Positions 32,694 to 41,295 of a stretch of DNA of 64,000 nucleotides are shown here, one piece after another. Position 1 is the first letter of the stretch; each line of letters opens with the position of its first letter. The stretch spans positions 1 to 64,000 of the forward strand of contig NZ_JBINJD010000001.1 of the NCBI RefSeq assembly GCF_043951915.1, written 5' to 3'. Made by a program: the position numbers and the translations under genes. Below the pieces are notes generated by a model. The model was given only the letters and a program-made list of their open reading frames with translations, ran no database searches and was not told where the DNA came from. This DNA comes from Alienimonas sp043951915 (GTDB lineage Bacteria > Planctomycetota > Planctomycetia > Planctomycetales > Planctomycetaceae).

Positions 32694-34277
32694 TTACTTC
32701 CCGCCCCGCGAGGGAAGGGGGGGCAGGTTCTTCACCGCCCGGCCGTTGTCGTCGACGGCGGAGAGGGCGAGGAACTCCGGGTGGGTGTCCGCCTTGGCGC
32801 TGATCGCGATCCGGATGTCGCGATCCTCCTCCAGGTGCATGATCTCCCGCCGCTTGCGGTTGTTCAGATCGTCCGCGACGGCCTCGTGCACGGTGACGGT
32901 CAGCTCGGCGACGTTCTTCACGCCCGCGGCGGCCAGTAGCACGCGCATCACTTCGATCGACATGCTCTCCGGCGTCTTGACCTGTCCGGTGCCGTTGCAG
33001 CACGGGCAGTCGTTGTACAGCGCCCGGCCGAGGGAGGGGCGGATGCGTTGGCGGGTCATCTCCACCAGGCCGAAGGCGCTGGGTCGGGAGACCTTGGTGC
33101 GGGCGCGGTCGCGTTCGAGGTGCTGCTCGAAGGCCCGCAGCAGGCCGCGGCGGTGCCGTTCGGCCCGCATGTCGATGAAGTCGTTGACGATCACCCCGCC
33201 CAGATCGCGGAGCCGCAGCTGGCGGGCAATCTCCGCCGCGGCGGCGAGGTTCACCTTGTAGGCGCTCTCCTCGGCGTCCTTGGCGCCGCGGGCGGAGCCG
33301 CTGTTCACGTCGATCGCCACCAGCGCTTCGGTCTGGTCGATCACGATCGAGCCGCCGCCCTTCAGCGGGACCTGGCGCTGCTGGATATTGGCGATCTCGT
33401 CCTCGATGCCGTGCTTCTGGAACAACGGCGCGTTGTCCTCGTGCAGATGCAGTCGGGACGCCATTTTCGGCATCATCGACTCCATGAAGTCCTTCGCCCG
33501 GTTGTAGGCGTCCTCGGCGTCGATGTGGACCGCGTCGATGCTGTCGTCGAAGGTGTCGCGGATGGTGCGGATCATGATGTCCGTCTCCTCGTGCACCGTG
33601 CAGACGCCGCTCGAGTTCTCCACCTTCTCCGCGATCGACTGCCACAGCCGGGTGAGGTAGGTCAGGTCGGCTTTCAGGTCGCTCTGCGAGCGGCCCAGGG
33701 CGGCGGTGCGGACGATGTAGCCCACGCCTTTGGGCGGGTTCATGTCCCGCAGCATTCGGCGGAGTTCGCGCCGCTCGTCCTCGTCCTCGATCTTCCGCGA
33801 CACGCCCACCCGCCCGAGGCTGGGCATCAGCACGAGGTACCGGCCCGGCACGCTGATCTTGGTGGAGAGCGTCGGTCCCTTGTTGCCGAGGCCCTCCTTG
33901 ATGACCTGAACCAGCACCTCGCTGCCGCGACGGAGGATCTCCTGAATCTGCGGCTTGCTTTGCGATTTGCGGTCCCCGCCGCGGCCGTTCCGGCGGTTGT
34001 CGAAATCGTCGTCCGGGTCGCCGTCCGGCCGGAGGTGCTTGAAGTACTGGTACTCCACGTCGGAGACGTGCAGGAAGCCGTTGCGGCCCTCGCCGAAGTC
34101 CACGAAGCACGCCTGAATCGACGGCTCGACGTTGACCACTTTGCCCTTGTAGATGTTCCCGACGAGGTTATCCCCGCTGGAGCGCTCCAGGTAGAGCTCC
34201 TCCAGCCGGCCGTCCTCGACGATGGCGATGCGGGTCTCCTCCGGCTGGAGGACGTTGACGAGCATCTCTTTTTTCAC
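32694..34277 (-). CDS. rng: ribonuclease E/G family endoribonuclease
   Basis: A 527-residue RNase E/G. An S1-type RNA-binding domain (about residues 35-130, NLVGNIYKGKVVNVEPSIQA, CFVDFGEGRNGFLHVSDV) is interrupted by a charged insert. Then come the RNase H-like and DNase I-like catalytic regions with IVIDQTEALVAIDVNSGSAR and GGVIVNDFIDM, and the zinc-link region CPCCNGTG. Asp residues of IDVNSG and NDFIDM are the metal ligands. The long C-terminal scaffold of RNase E is absent, so it is closer to RNase G/CafA. The GTG start at 34277 has a GAAAGG ribosome-binding site 9 bases upstream. Confidence 0.93.
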   Translation of the reverse strand: MKKEMLVNVLQPEETRIAIVEDGRLEELYLERSSGDNLVGNIYKGKVVNVEPSIQACFVDFGEGRNGFLHVSDVEYQYFKHLRPDGDPDDDFDNRRNGRGGDRKSQSKPQIQEILRRGSEVLVQVIKEGLGNKGPTLSTKISVPGRYLVLMPSLGRVGVSRKIEDEDERRELRRMLRDMNPPKGVGYIVRTAALGRSQSDLKADLTYLTRLWQSIAEKVENSSGVCTVHEETDIMIRTIRDTFDDSIDAVHIDAEDAYNRAKDFMESMMPKMASRLHLHEDNAPLFQKHGIEDEIANIQQRQVPLKGGGSIVIDQTEALVAIDVNSGSARGAKDAEESAYKVNLAAAAEIARQLRLRDLGGVIVNDFIDMRAERHRRGLLRAFEQHLERDRARTKVSRPSAFGLVEMTRQRIRPSLGRALYNDCPCCNGTGQVKTPESMSIEVMRVLLAAAGVKNVAELTVTVHEAVADDLNNRKRREIMHLEEDRDIRIAISAKADTHPEFLALSAVDDNGRAVKNLPPLPSRGGK

Positions 34278-34598
34278 GGGGCACGCACCTTTCAGTAGAA
34301 ATGGAAAGATGACGGCCGATCCCCGTCGTCCGTTCCGTCCCCCCGAGCGCTCCCGACGACGGGCCGCGAGCGGCGGCGTCGGCGGGGTACCGGGGGACGG
34401 GCGAACGCCCCCGACGCGCGGCGATCGGCCGGCGGCGGGGCGTAAAGCGGGGTCGAACCGTCGGAAAGACGGGCGCGGCGGCGGGGATCGCGGACGATCC
34501 CGGCGCCGCCGCGGGAAGCGACGTGTGCAGTTGTGCGAGACGAGCCCGGCGAACCGGCGCGGACCGGTGCGAGCTGACGGGGCGGGGGCGGCGGCCGT
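34278..34598. other. 321-base gap upstream of rng
   Basis: Intergenic sequence between the end of ptsI and the start of rng, both on the minus strand. It holds the rng ribosome-binding site (GAAAGG near 34287) and presumably its leader and promoter. It is very GC-rich with several short inverted repeats. I see no convincing gene. Open frames across it are extensions or antisense readings without protein-like composition. A long structured 5' leader would suit RNase E/G autoregulation, but this is only inference. Confidence 0.5.
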
Positions 34599-36419
34599 TC
34601 ACCGGGCGGCCCCCGCCCAGTGATCGCGGCGGCCGGGCTGCTGAGGACGCACCAGCGCCACGCGGTCGTCCGGCTCGGCCCGGCCGGCCCGGGTGCGTTC
34701 CACCTCGTCCCGGAGGAAGTTTTCGACGTCGCGGGCCAGCTCCAGCCCCTCGGCGTGGGCGGCGACGCCCTCGCACCCGGGCAGGTCCAGCCGGCCGGCG
34801 AGATCTTTCAGTTCGGGGATGACGTGCGGCGTGACGCTGATCTGCCGGATGCCGAGGCCCAACAGCAGCGGGAGGAATTTCGGATCGCTGCTCATCTGCC
34901 CGCACACCGTCACCGGCACGTCGTGCCGGGCCGCGGCCTCGACGATCAGGCGGATCAGCCGGAGCACCGACGGGTCCGCGGCGGAATAGAGCGTCGCCAG
35001 GTCCGGGTCGGCCCGGTCCGCGGCGAGGGTGTACTGGATCAGGTCGTTCGTCCCGACGCTGAAGAAGTCGACCTCCCGGGCGAAGTCGTCCGCCCGCAAC
35101 GCGGCGCTGGGCACTTCGACCATCATTCCCACCGGCAGATCGCGGCGGAACGGGACGCCCTCCTCTTCGAGGTCCTCCATCACGTCGGCCAGCACCATCT
35201 TCGCCTGCCGGAGCTCCAGCAGCGTGCTGACCAGCGGGAACATCACACGCACGTCCCCGCAGACGCTGGCCCGCAGGATGGCCCGCAGTTGGGTTTTGAA
35301 GGACGGCAGGTTCTGCAAACTCAGGCGGATGCTGCGCAGGCCCAGGGCGCTGTCGAGGTGCCCGGCGACGCCCCGCCGCATGCTGTCGGTCAGCTTGTCG
35401 GCGCCGAGGTCCATCGTGCGGATGACGACCGGCCGCCCCTGCATCGCGGTGACGACTTTGCAGTAGGCCTCGTAGTGCTGCTCCTCGGTCGGCTCCGCGT
35501 CGCCCTGCAGGTAGAGGAACTCCGTTCGGTACAGGCCCACGCCGTCGCTGCCGCGGTCGGTGCAGTGGCCGACCTCCTCGGGGAACTCGATGTTCCCCAT
35601 GATGTAGACCCGCTCCCCTTCGCGGGTGCGGGGCTGCACGTCCCGGTAGGTCTGCAGCCGGATCGACTCCGTCCGGCGGGCCTCCGCCCGGCGGCGATAG
35701 TCGGCGAGGGTCTCCTCGTCCGGGTCGATCAGCAGTTCGCCCCGCTGCCCGTCGACGATGACGGTCTCGCCGCCGGCCACGTCCGACAGGAACCGCCCCA
35801 CGCCGACGACCGCCGGCAGCTCCAGGGCCCCGGCGAGGATCGCCGTGTGGCTCGTCCGGCCGCCGCCTTCGGTGACGAAGGCGAGAATCTTGGAACGGTC
35901 GAGCGACGCCGTCTCGCTGGGCGTCAGGTTCTTCGCCAGCAGGACGACCGGGTGGGTGAGGTTCTTCAGCTCGTCCCGGCCCTGGCCGAGCAGCTCCCGG
36001 AGGACCCGTTTTTCCAGGTCGAACAGGTCGGCGGCCCGCTCCGCCATTTGCGGGTTGCCCATCTCCTGCAGGGCTTTTGTGTACTTGCGGATCACCCGGC
36101 TGGCGGCGAATTCCGGGGAGTAGCTCTTCTTGCGGATGTAGGTCCGCACCTCTTCCCGGAAGCTGGCGTCCCGCGCGAGCTGTCCGTGGGCGGCGAAGAT
36201 GGCGCCGTACTGCGCCCCGAGCCGGTCGACGGCGATCTGTTCGTTCTGGCCGATCTCCTCCGCGACCCGCTCCAGCGCCCGATCCAGTCGATCCAGTTCG
36301 GATTCGACCGCGTCGACCCGCACGTATTGGCTGGGGATCCGGAACGTCTCCACGCCCAGCACAACAGCAGGGCCCACGGCCACTCCCGGGGAGACGGCGA
36401 TCCCTCGCTTGAGCAGCAT
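34599..36419 (-). CDS. ptsI: phosphoenolpyruvate-protein phosphotransferase (enzyme I)
   Basis: A 606-residue PTS enzyme I that phosphorylates HPr from PEP. The N-terminal HPr-binding helical domain is followed by the active His191 in GGRTSHTAILAG. Then comes the PEP-utilising barrel with YRTEFLYL, RTMDLGADK, LGLRSIRLSL, MVEVPSAAL, FFSVGTNDLIQYTL and the C-terminal VCGQMSSDPKFLPLLLGLGI. The length is normal (about 570-600). It is the last gene of hpf-ptsN-ptsH-ptsI. No sugar-specific EIIBC permease is in the window, so the chain probably signals through PtsN. Confidence 0.95.
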   Translation of the reverse strand: MLLKRGIAVSPGVAVGPAVVLGVETFRIPSQYVRVDAVESELDRLDRALERVAEEIGQNEQIAVDRLGAQYGAIFAAHGQLARDASFREEVRTYIRKKSYSPEFAASRVIRKYTKALQEMGNPQMAERAADLFDLEKRVLRELLGQGRDELKNLTHPVVLLAKNLTPSETASLDRSKILAFVTEGGGRTSHTAILAGALELPAVVGVGRFLSDVAGGETVIVDGQRGELLIDPDEETLADYRRRAEARRTESIRLQTYRDVQPRTREGERVYIMGNIEFPEEVGHCTDRGSDGVGLYRTEFLYLQGDAEPTEEQHYEAYCKVVTAMQGRPVVIRTMDLGADKLTDSMRRGVAGHLDSALGLRSIRLSLQNLPSFKTQLRAILRASVCGDVRVMFPLVSTLLELRQAKMVLADVMEDLEEEGVPFRRDLPVGMMVEVPSAALRADDFAREVDFFSVGTNDLIQYTLAADRADPDLATLYSAADPSVLRLIRLIVEAAARHDVPVTVCGQMSSDPKFLPLLLGLGIRQISVTPHVIPELKDLAGRLDLPGCEGVAAHAEGLELARDVENFLRDEVERTRAGRAEPDDRVALVRPQQPGRRDHWAGAAR

Positions 36420-36682
36420 TTGCGGGTGGAAGGGCAGGGGGACGGGGCCGGAGCCGGTGGGACCCCGAAAGCAGGAGTGTACAGCCGGCGAGACGGGGGC
36501 GGCAGTCCGCAGCCGGCCGGGCCGCCGACCGAGTCCTCAAAAGCGGCGACCGCCCCGAAAGTCGACCGCCGGCCACTTCGGAACCGCCCGCTTCCCGGGT
36601 CTCGCGGAGGCGCCCCCTCCCTCGGGCGTGCCGCGGAACGCCGTCCGCCGGGGCCGGGGCCGGCGGAGACGCGGCGTCGGAT

Positions 36683-36985
36683 CTACTCCGGGTTCGTCGC
36701 CGCGATGAGGTCGGCGATTTCGTCGACGGCCCGCCGGGCCTCCGGGCCCTTGGCGGTCACGGTCACCTCGTCGCCGCAGGCGGCGGCGAGCGTCAGCAAT
36801 TGGATCATCGCCTTGGCGTCCGCGGAGGCGTCCCCCTTCGTCACCGTGACGGCGCACGGGTAGCCGGCCGCTTTCTGCGTCACGAGGGTGATCGGACGCA
36901 GGTGCAGCCCGTCCGGACTGCCGACTTGGACGGTCCGGGTCGCTACGTCGTCCGCCTGTTCGGCGGGGTTCCTCTCGTCGGCCAT
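36683..36985 (-). CDS. ptsH: HPr phosphocarrier protein
   Basis: A 100-residue HPr. The active His28 lies in SPDGLHLRPITLVTQKA. The second conserved segment reads SADAKAMIQLLTLAAACGDE. The position equivalent to regulatory Ser46 (31 residues after the His) is Ala59, so phosphorylation by HPr kinase is not possible there. The rest of the fold (VTVTAKGPEARRAVDEIADL) is normal. The ATG 36985 start was preferred; an upstream ATG at 37132 would add a Pro/Arg-rich leader overlapping ptsN. It passes phosphate from enzyme I to PtsN. Confidence 0.92.
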   Translation of the reverse strand: MADERNPAEQADDVATRTVQVGSPDGLHLRPITLVTQKAAGYPCAVTVTKGDASADAKAMIQLLTLAAACGDEVTVTAKGPEARRAVDEIADLIAATNPE

Positions 36986-37112
36986 CGTCTCGGGGGTGAA
37001 GGCGAACCGCGTGCGCTGGGGGCCGCCGGTCTCGGTGAAGGTCGTCGCGGCCGAACGCCGCCGCGGGCGACCGATCCTGCTCGGAGGGGGCGGTGGAACG
37101 GGCGGGGAGGGC

Positions 37113-37586
37113 CTAGCTGATGCGGCCTTCATCCGCCTCGCGGAGCAGCTCCACGACTTCCTCGGCGGTCTGGGCCTGCTTGAGGAAGTTGCAGAAGGTG
37201 TCGTTCTTGAGATGACGGGACACCGTCTCCAACGCCCGCAGGTGATCGCGGGTGTTCTCCGGCGGGCTGACCAGCAGGATCATGATGTAGACCGGCTCGC
37301 CGTCGAGACTGGCGAAGTCGATCCCCTCGTGCACCAGACCGACGGTGGCCGTCAGCCGGTCCACCGCAGGATGCTTGGTGTGCGGGACGGCGACGCCGTT
37401 GCCGATCCCCGTGGACCCCAGTTCCTCCCGCTTCAGCACGGCGGCGACGATCGCCGGCTCCTCGTCACCCGGCAGTTTGCCGGAGTTCTTGAGCGAGGCG
37501 ACCAACTGGGCAATGGCGTCTTCCTTCCCGGCCGGCTTGAGATCGGGAACGATGGCGTCGGTACAGACGAAGTCGAGCAAGTTCAT
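37113..37586 (-). CDS. ptsN: PTS EIIA (PtsN/fructose-type) protein
   Basis: A 157-residue EIIA domain of the fructose/nitrogen type. The phosphorylated His69 is in GNGVAVPHTKHPAV. Other family segments are STGIGNGVAV, LVHEGIDFASLDGEPVYIMI, LLVSPPENTRDHLRALETVS and the C-terminal FLKQAQTAEEVVELL. Alone, without B or C domains, it is expected to be regulatory. In the PTS-Ntr system PtsN controls potassium and nitrogen functions. It lies 127 bases downstream of hpf. The start ATG 37586 matches the usual N-terminus. Confidence 0.93.
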   Translation of the reverse strand: MNLLDFVCTDAIVPDLKPAGKEDAIAQLVASLKNSGKLPGDEEPAIVAAVLKREELGSTGIGNGVAVPHTKHPAVDRLTATVGLVHEGIDFASLDGEPVYIMILLVSPPENTRDHLRALETVSRHLKNDTFCNFLKQAQTAEEVVELLREADEGRIS

Positions 37587-37713
37587 GGCGACGGGTGCGG
37601 TTCGGGGCCGCGGGGGAGACGCCGGGAGGGCGGGGGAGTACGGAAGGATAAAGGAGGAGGCTCGGGACGGAACGAGGCTCAAACCGAAATCGGCCTCGAA
37701 ACCGAAAGCGGAC

Positions 37714-38166
37714 TCAGGACTCGGAGGGCGGTTGGGCGACGCCGCCCGGCGGGGCGGAGAGCTCAGCCTCGCTGGCGGCCGGGGGCAGGCCCACGTCGTC
37801 GTCCTCGTCGCCCTCGTCGTCCTCCTCGTCGAATGGGTTGCCGGCGACCTGACGGGCGGACGGGTCGCCGTGGTGCTCCTGAATCCGCTTCTTGTAGCGG
37901 CGGAGCTGCCGCTCCATCTTATGCAGGCAGGACTCGAACGTCGGCGTGACCTCGGTCCCCTCGCAGTGGGCGGTGAAGTCGTGCTTGTGCTCCGCGTCGA
38001 CCAGCATTTCAACGCGAACCCGGTCGCCGGCGTGCTCGAACTCCACGGTGACGAGGATCTCCGTCACCCGCTCAAACAGGTGCACCAGCTTGTCGCACTT
38101 GCCCGTGATAAAGTCACGGGTGGCGTCGTTGAGCTGGCCGTGACGGACGGCGATCTTGGTTTGCAC
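37714..38166 (-). CDS. hpf: ribosome hibernation-promoting factor (HPF/RaiA)
   Basis: A 150-residue protein. Residues 1-105 form the HPF/RaiA fold: MQTKIAVRHGQLNDATRDFI, KLVHLFERVTEILVTVEFEH, VEMLVDAEHKHDFTAHCEG and the basic helix LHKMERQLRRYKKRI. It binds the 30S A/P-site region to inactivate ribosomes in stationary phase. The remaining 45 residues are an acidic disordered tail (EEDDEGDEDDD); the C-terminal dimerisation domain of long HPF is absent. It is first in the hpf-ptsN-ptsH-ptsI cluster, a common pairing with PTS-Ntr. Confidence 0.93.
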   Translation of the reverse strand: MQTKIAVRHGQLNDATRDFITGKCDKLVHLFERVTEILVTVEFEHAGDRVRVEMLVDAEHKHDFTAHCEGTEVTPTFESCLHKMERQLRRYKKRIQEHHGDPSARQVAGNPFDEEDDEGDEDDDVGLPPAASEAELSAPPGGVAQPPSES

Positions 38167-38389
38167 CGGGGCGTTCTTTCCTCGGCCGGGCGAGCCGGTC
38201 CGCCGTCCGCGGCGGCCGGGCCGAAACGGCCGCCGCGAACGCAGTGGGATCCGCAGTCGGGATCCCGCGGGGCCGGCGACGCGGCCGGCGGCCGCCGGAC
38301 GGTCCGGGAGGGGTTTCGGAGTCTATCGACGCCGCATGAATCCGCAACGCCGCCCGCCGGTCCCGCCGCACGCCGCGCCGAGCGGGCTC

Positions 38390-38695
38390 TCAGAAGGAGT
38401 CCACGGAACCGGAACGCGTCCGCGTCGCCCAATGCTCGTCGGCGGCGGCCGGCAGCGGGGCGGCCTCGGGCGCGAGCACCGGCAGGTCGTCCCAGTGGCC
38501 GACGAACTGCACGTCGGTCTCAGCGCCCCCCGCAGGGGCCGCGGGGAGAACCGACGCCGGCGGCGGAGCGTCGACCACGGCGCTCCCGCCGGCGGACCGG
38601 CACCCCACGCAGGCCCCGCTGAGCGTCACGCCCGCCAACGTCGCCGCCACGGCCGCGAGGCTCAACGGGCGGCGGCGGCGAGCGGGGAACGACAT
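38390..38695 (-). CDS. small putative lipoprotein
   Basis: A 101-residue protein with an Arg-rich n-region, a hydrophobic stretch (about residues 11-25) and a lipobox-like SGAC with Cys29. The mature part is Ala/Pro-rich with a short conserved-looking stretch QFVGHWDDLPVLAPEA. No domain was recognised. It is the only plausible frame here, on the same strand as hpf but 223 bases upstream of it and next to rnpB. It could be a planctomycete-specific envelope protein. The prediction rests on the export signal only. Confidence 0.55.
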   Translation of the reverse strand: MSFPARRRRPLSLAAVAATLAGVTLSGACVGCRSAGGSAVVDAPPPASVLPAAPAGGAETDVQFVGHWDDLPVLAPEAAPLPAAADEHWATRTRSGSVDSF

Positions 38696-38887
38696 GCGGG
38701 CGGCGAACGGGAGCGGACAGACCGGGAAGTGTCGTTATCGACCACGCCGGGAGCGTCGCCCAACCCCCGCGGTCGCTTCGCTCCCGAACGGACCGTCCGC
38801 CGCGGCCCAACCGCTACATCCGCACGCGTCGTCATCGCCCCGCCGGCCCGGGCGGGTTCGGGCGCAATCCGGGACGGAAAAGAAGAA

Positions 38888-39331
<444 letters not shown>

Positions 39332-39461
39332 ACAGGCAGTCTAACCGATCGCCGGGGGTGAACCATCCTCACGCCGCTGGGGTCCGCCCCCGTGGCGTCA
39401 GCGGACGAGGCGCGTATTCTGCCCTCCCCCCGCCCGTTTCGCCCGCCGTGCCCGACGCCCG

Positions 39462-39971
39462 ATGCCTGCCGACCTGCTGGGAGAACTCACCCCCACCGGC
39501 GGCGGCGACCCGATCCCGCTGCGCCGCTCGCCGCTGGTCGTCGGCCGCAGTTCGCGGTGCGACGTCGTGCTGCCGTTCAACAACGTCTCCGGCAAGCACT
39601 GCGAATTGACGCTCAAGGACGGCTACTGGCACGTCGCGGACCTCGGCAGCCGCAACGGCATCCGCGTCGACGGCAACCGCTGCATGGAAAGCGCCCTGCC
39701 GCCGGGCACGCTGCTGCGGATCGCCAAGCACGAGTATGAGATCGCCTACACCCCCGCCGGCGACGGGCCGGTTCCGGAGGTGATGGGCGGCAACCAGTTC
39801 GGCGGCAGCCTAATGCAGCTCGCCGGTCTGGAGAAGCCGGAACGCCCCCCGGCCGATCGGGATCGGACCCGCTCCAAACCGAAGACGTACGCCCCCTACG
39901 CCCCCCCGGCCGACGACGACGAGGAGGAGGACGAGGCCCTCCGCATGCTGCTGGGGAACGACGATGACTGA
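39462..39971 (+). CDS. FHA domain protein
   Basis: A 169-residue protein with an FHA phosphothreonine-binding domain over residues about 14-97. The core motifs are LVVGRSSRCDVVLPFNNVSG, KHCELTL and DLGSRNGIRVDG. Arg, Ser and Asn ligand positions are present. The C-terminal 65 residues are Pro/Arg/Asp-rich and end in an acidic stretch. It probably reads Ser/Thr kinase phosphorylation, which is abundant in planctomycetes; the kinase is not nearby. It ends 24 bases before rsgA, so the two may be co-transcribed. Confidence 0.88.
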   Translation: MPADLLGELTPTGGGDPIPLRRSPLVVGRSSRCDVVLPFNNVSGKHCELTLKDGYWHVADLGSRNGIRVDGNRCMESALPPGTLLRIAKHEYEIAYTPAGDGPVPEVMGGNQFGGSLMQLAGLEKPERPPADRDRTRSKPKTYAPYAPPADDDEEEDEALRMLLGNDDD

Positions 39972-39995
39972 CGCCCGCCCGCACCTCCCTCGCTG

Positions 39996-41267
39996 ATGGC
40001 TCACAAACGCTCCGGGAAAGGTTCGGGCAAGAAGGTCCGGCTCGAGTTCCGCAAGAACCGCGGCAACCGCACCCGCGTCAACGATCTCACCCGAGACGCC
40101 GCCCCCGCCGCCGTGGTCGGCGGGGAAGAGACCGAACCGGAGGAACTGGACGCCCTCACCGGCACGGAGCGGCTCTCCGGCAAGGGGGATCTCTCCCGCC
40201 GCCGCACCGTCGTCGCCGAGGAGCGCGACGGCCAACTGATCCGCGACGTGGACGTCGCCGGCTGCCTCGCCGGGCGCGTCGTCTCCGCAATCGGCCTGCA
40301 CTGTCTGGTCGAGACGGAGGACGCGGAGGGGCAACAGGGCGGCGAACGCTACGAGTGCACTGTTCGCCGGGTGCTGCGGACCCTCGCCCGGGACGGCCGC
40401 AACGCCGTCGTCACCGGCGACCGGGTGCTGATCCGCCCGCAGGAGGCCGCCGGCGTCCGCGAGACGGAAGGGGGGGAGGAAAAAAAGATGGCCGTCGTGG
40501 AGCGAGTCGAACCGCGACACGGCGTGATCTCCCGGGAGCACAAGAACCGGGAGCACGTGCTGGTCGCCAACGTCGATCAGGTGGTCATTGTCGCCAGCGC
40601 CGCCGACCCGCCGCTCAAACCGGCCCTGATCGACCGCATGCTCGTCAGCGCGGAAAAAGGCGAAGTGGGGGCGGCGATCGCAATCAACAAGTGCGACCTG
40701 CCGGACGCGGACCGGTCGCGGCTGGAAGACCTGGCGGCTCTGTACGAATCCCTCGGCTATCCCACCGTCCTCGCCAGCGCCCGCACCGGCGAGGGGGTGG
40801 ACCGCATTCGCACGCTGCTGGCCGGTTCGCAGAGCGTCGTCGCCGGGCAGAGCGGCGTCGGCAAAAGCTCCCTGCTGAACGTCGTGGAGCCCGGTTGGAG
40901 TTTGCGGGTGGGCGAAGTCAGCGGCTGGACCGGCAAAGGCCGCCACACCACCCGCCGGGCGATCCTCCTTCGCCTCACCGCCGGCGGGGCCGGCGACCGC
41001 GAGTCTGGGGACGACGGGGCCAGGAACGACGGGGCCGGCTGGGTCGCAGACACCCCCGGCGTCCGTCAGTTCGCCCTTTGGGACGTCGCGGACTTCGAGG
41101 TGGAAGCGTACTTCCGCGAATTCCAGCCTCACATCCCGCACTGCAAGTACCCCGACTGCACCCACACCCACGAGGACGGCTGCGCGGTGAAGGCCGCCGT
41201 ACTGGACGGGGCGATCAGCCGGCAGCGCTACGACAGCTACGTGCGGATCATCAGCGGGACGGAGTGA
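39996..41267 (+). CDS. rsgA: ribosome small-subunit-dependent GTPase A
   Basis: A 423-residue RsgA (YjeQ), a GTPase that helps late 30S maturation. The order is an N-terminal basic tail, an OB-fold (about 85-180), then a circularly permuted GTPase with G4 (INKCDLPD) before G1 (GQSGVGKSSLLN, residues 284-295) and G3 (DTPGVRQF). A C-terminal zinc motif follows (HCKYPDCTHTHEDGCAV). It is longer than E. coli RsgA because of an extended Arg/Lys-rich start (KRSGKGSGKKVRLEFRKNR) and short inserts (residues about 155-165 and 330-345). The start ATG is preceded closely by the FHA gene. Confidence 0.94.
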   Translation: MAHKRSGKGSGKKVRLEFRKNRGNRTRVNDLTRDAAPAAVVGGEETEPEELDALTGTERLSGKGDLSRRRTVVAEERDGQLIRDVDVAGCLAGRVVSAIGLHCLVETEDAEGQQGGERYECTVRRVLRTLARDGRNAVVTGDRVLIRPQEAAGVRETEGGEEKKMAVVERVEPRHGVISREHKNREHVLVANVDQVVIVASAADPPLKPALIDRMLVSAEKGEVGAAIAINKCDLPDADRSRLEDLAALYESLGYPTVLASARTGEGVDRIRTLLAGSQSVVAGQSGVGKSSLLNVVEPGWSLRVGEVSGWTGKGRHTTRRAILLRLTAGGAGDRESGDDGARNDGAGWVADTPGVRQFALWDVADFEVEAYFREFQPHIPHCKYPDCTHTHEDGCAVKAAVLDGAISRQRYDSYVRIISGTE

Positions 41268-41295
41268 CGGCCGTCCGGCGGCGCCGCAGGCAATT

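Noticed and set aside
33048..34298. 416-codon plus-strand frame opposite rng
   Set aside because: Shadow of the RNase E/G gene, rich in His/Arg/Val, no motif.
39332..39461. Possible CRISPR or repeat array near the rnpB gene
   Set aside because: No regularly spaced direct repeats were found here or elsewhere in the window.
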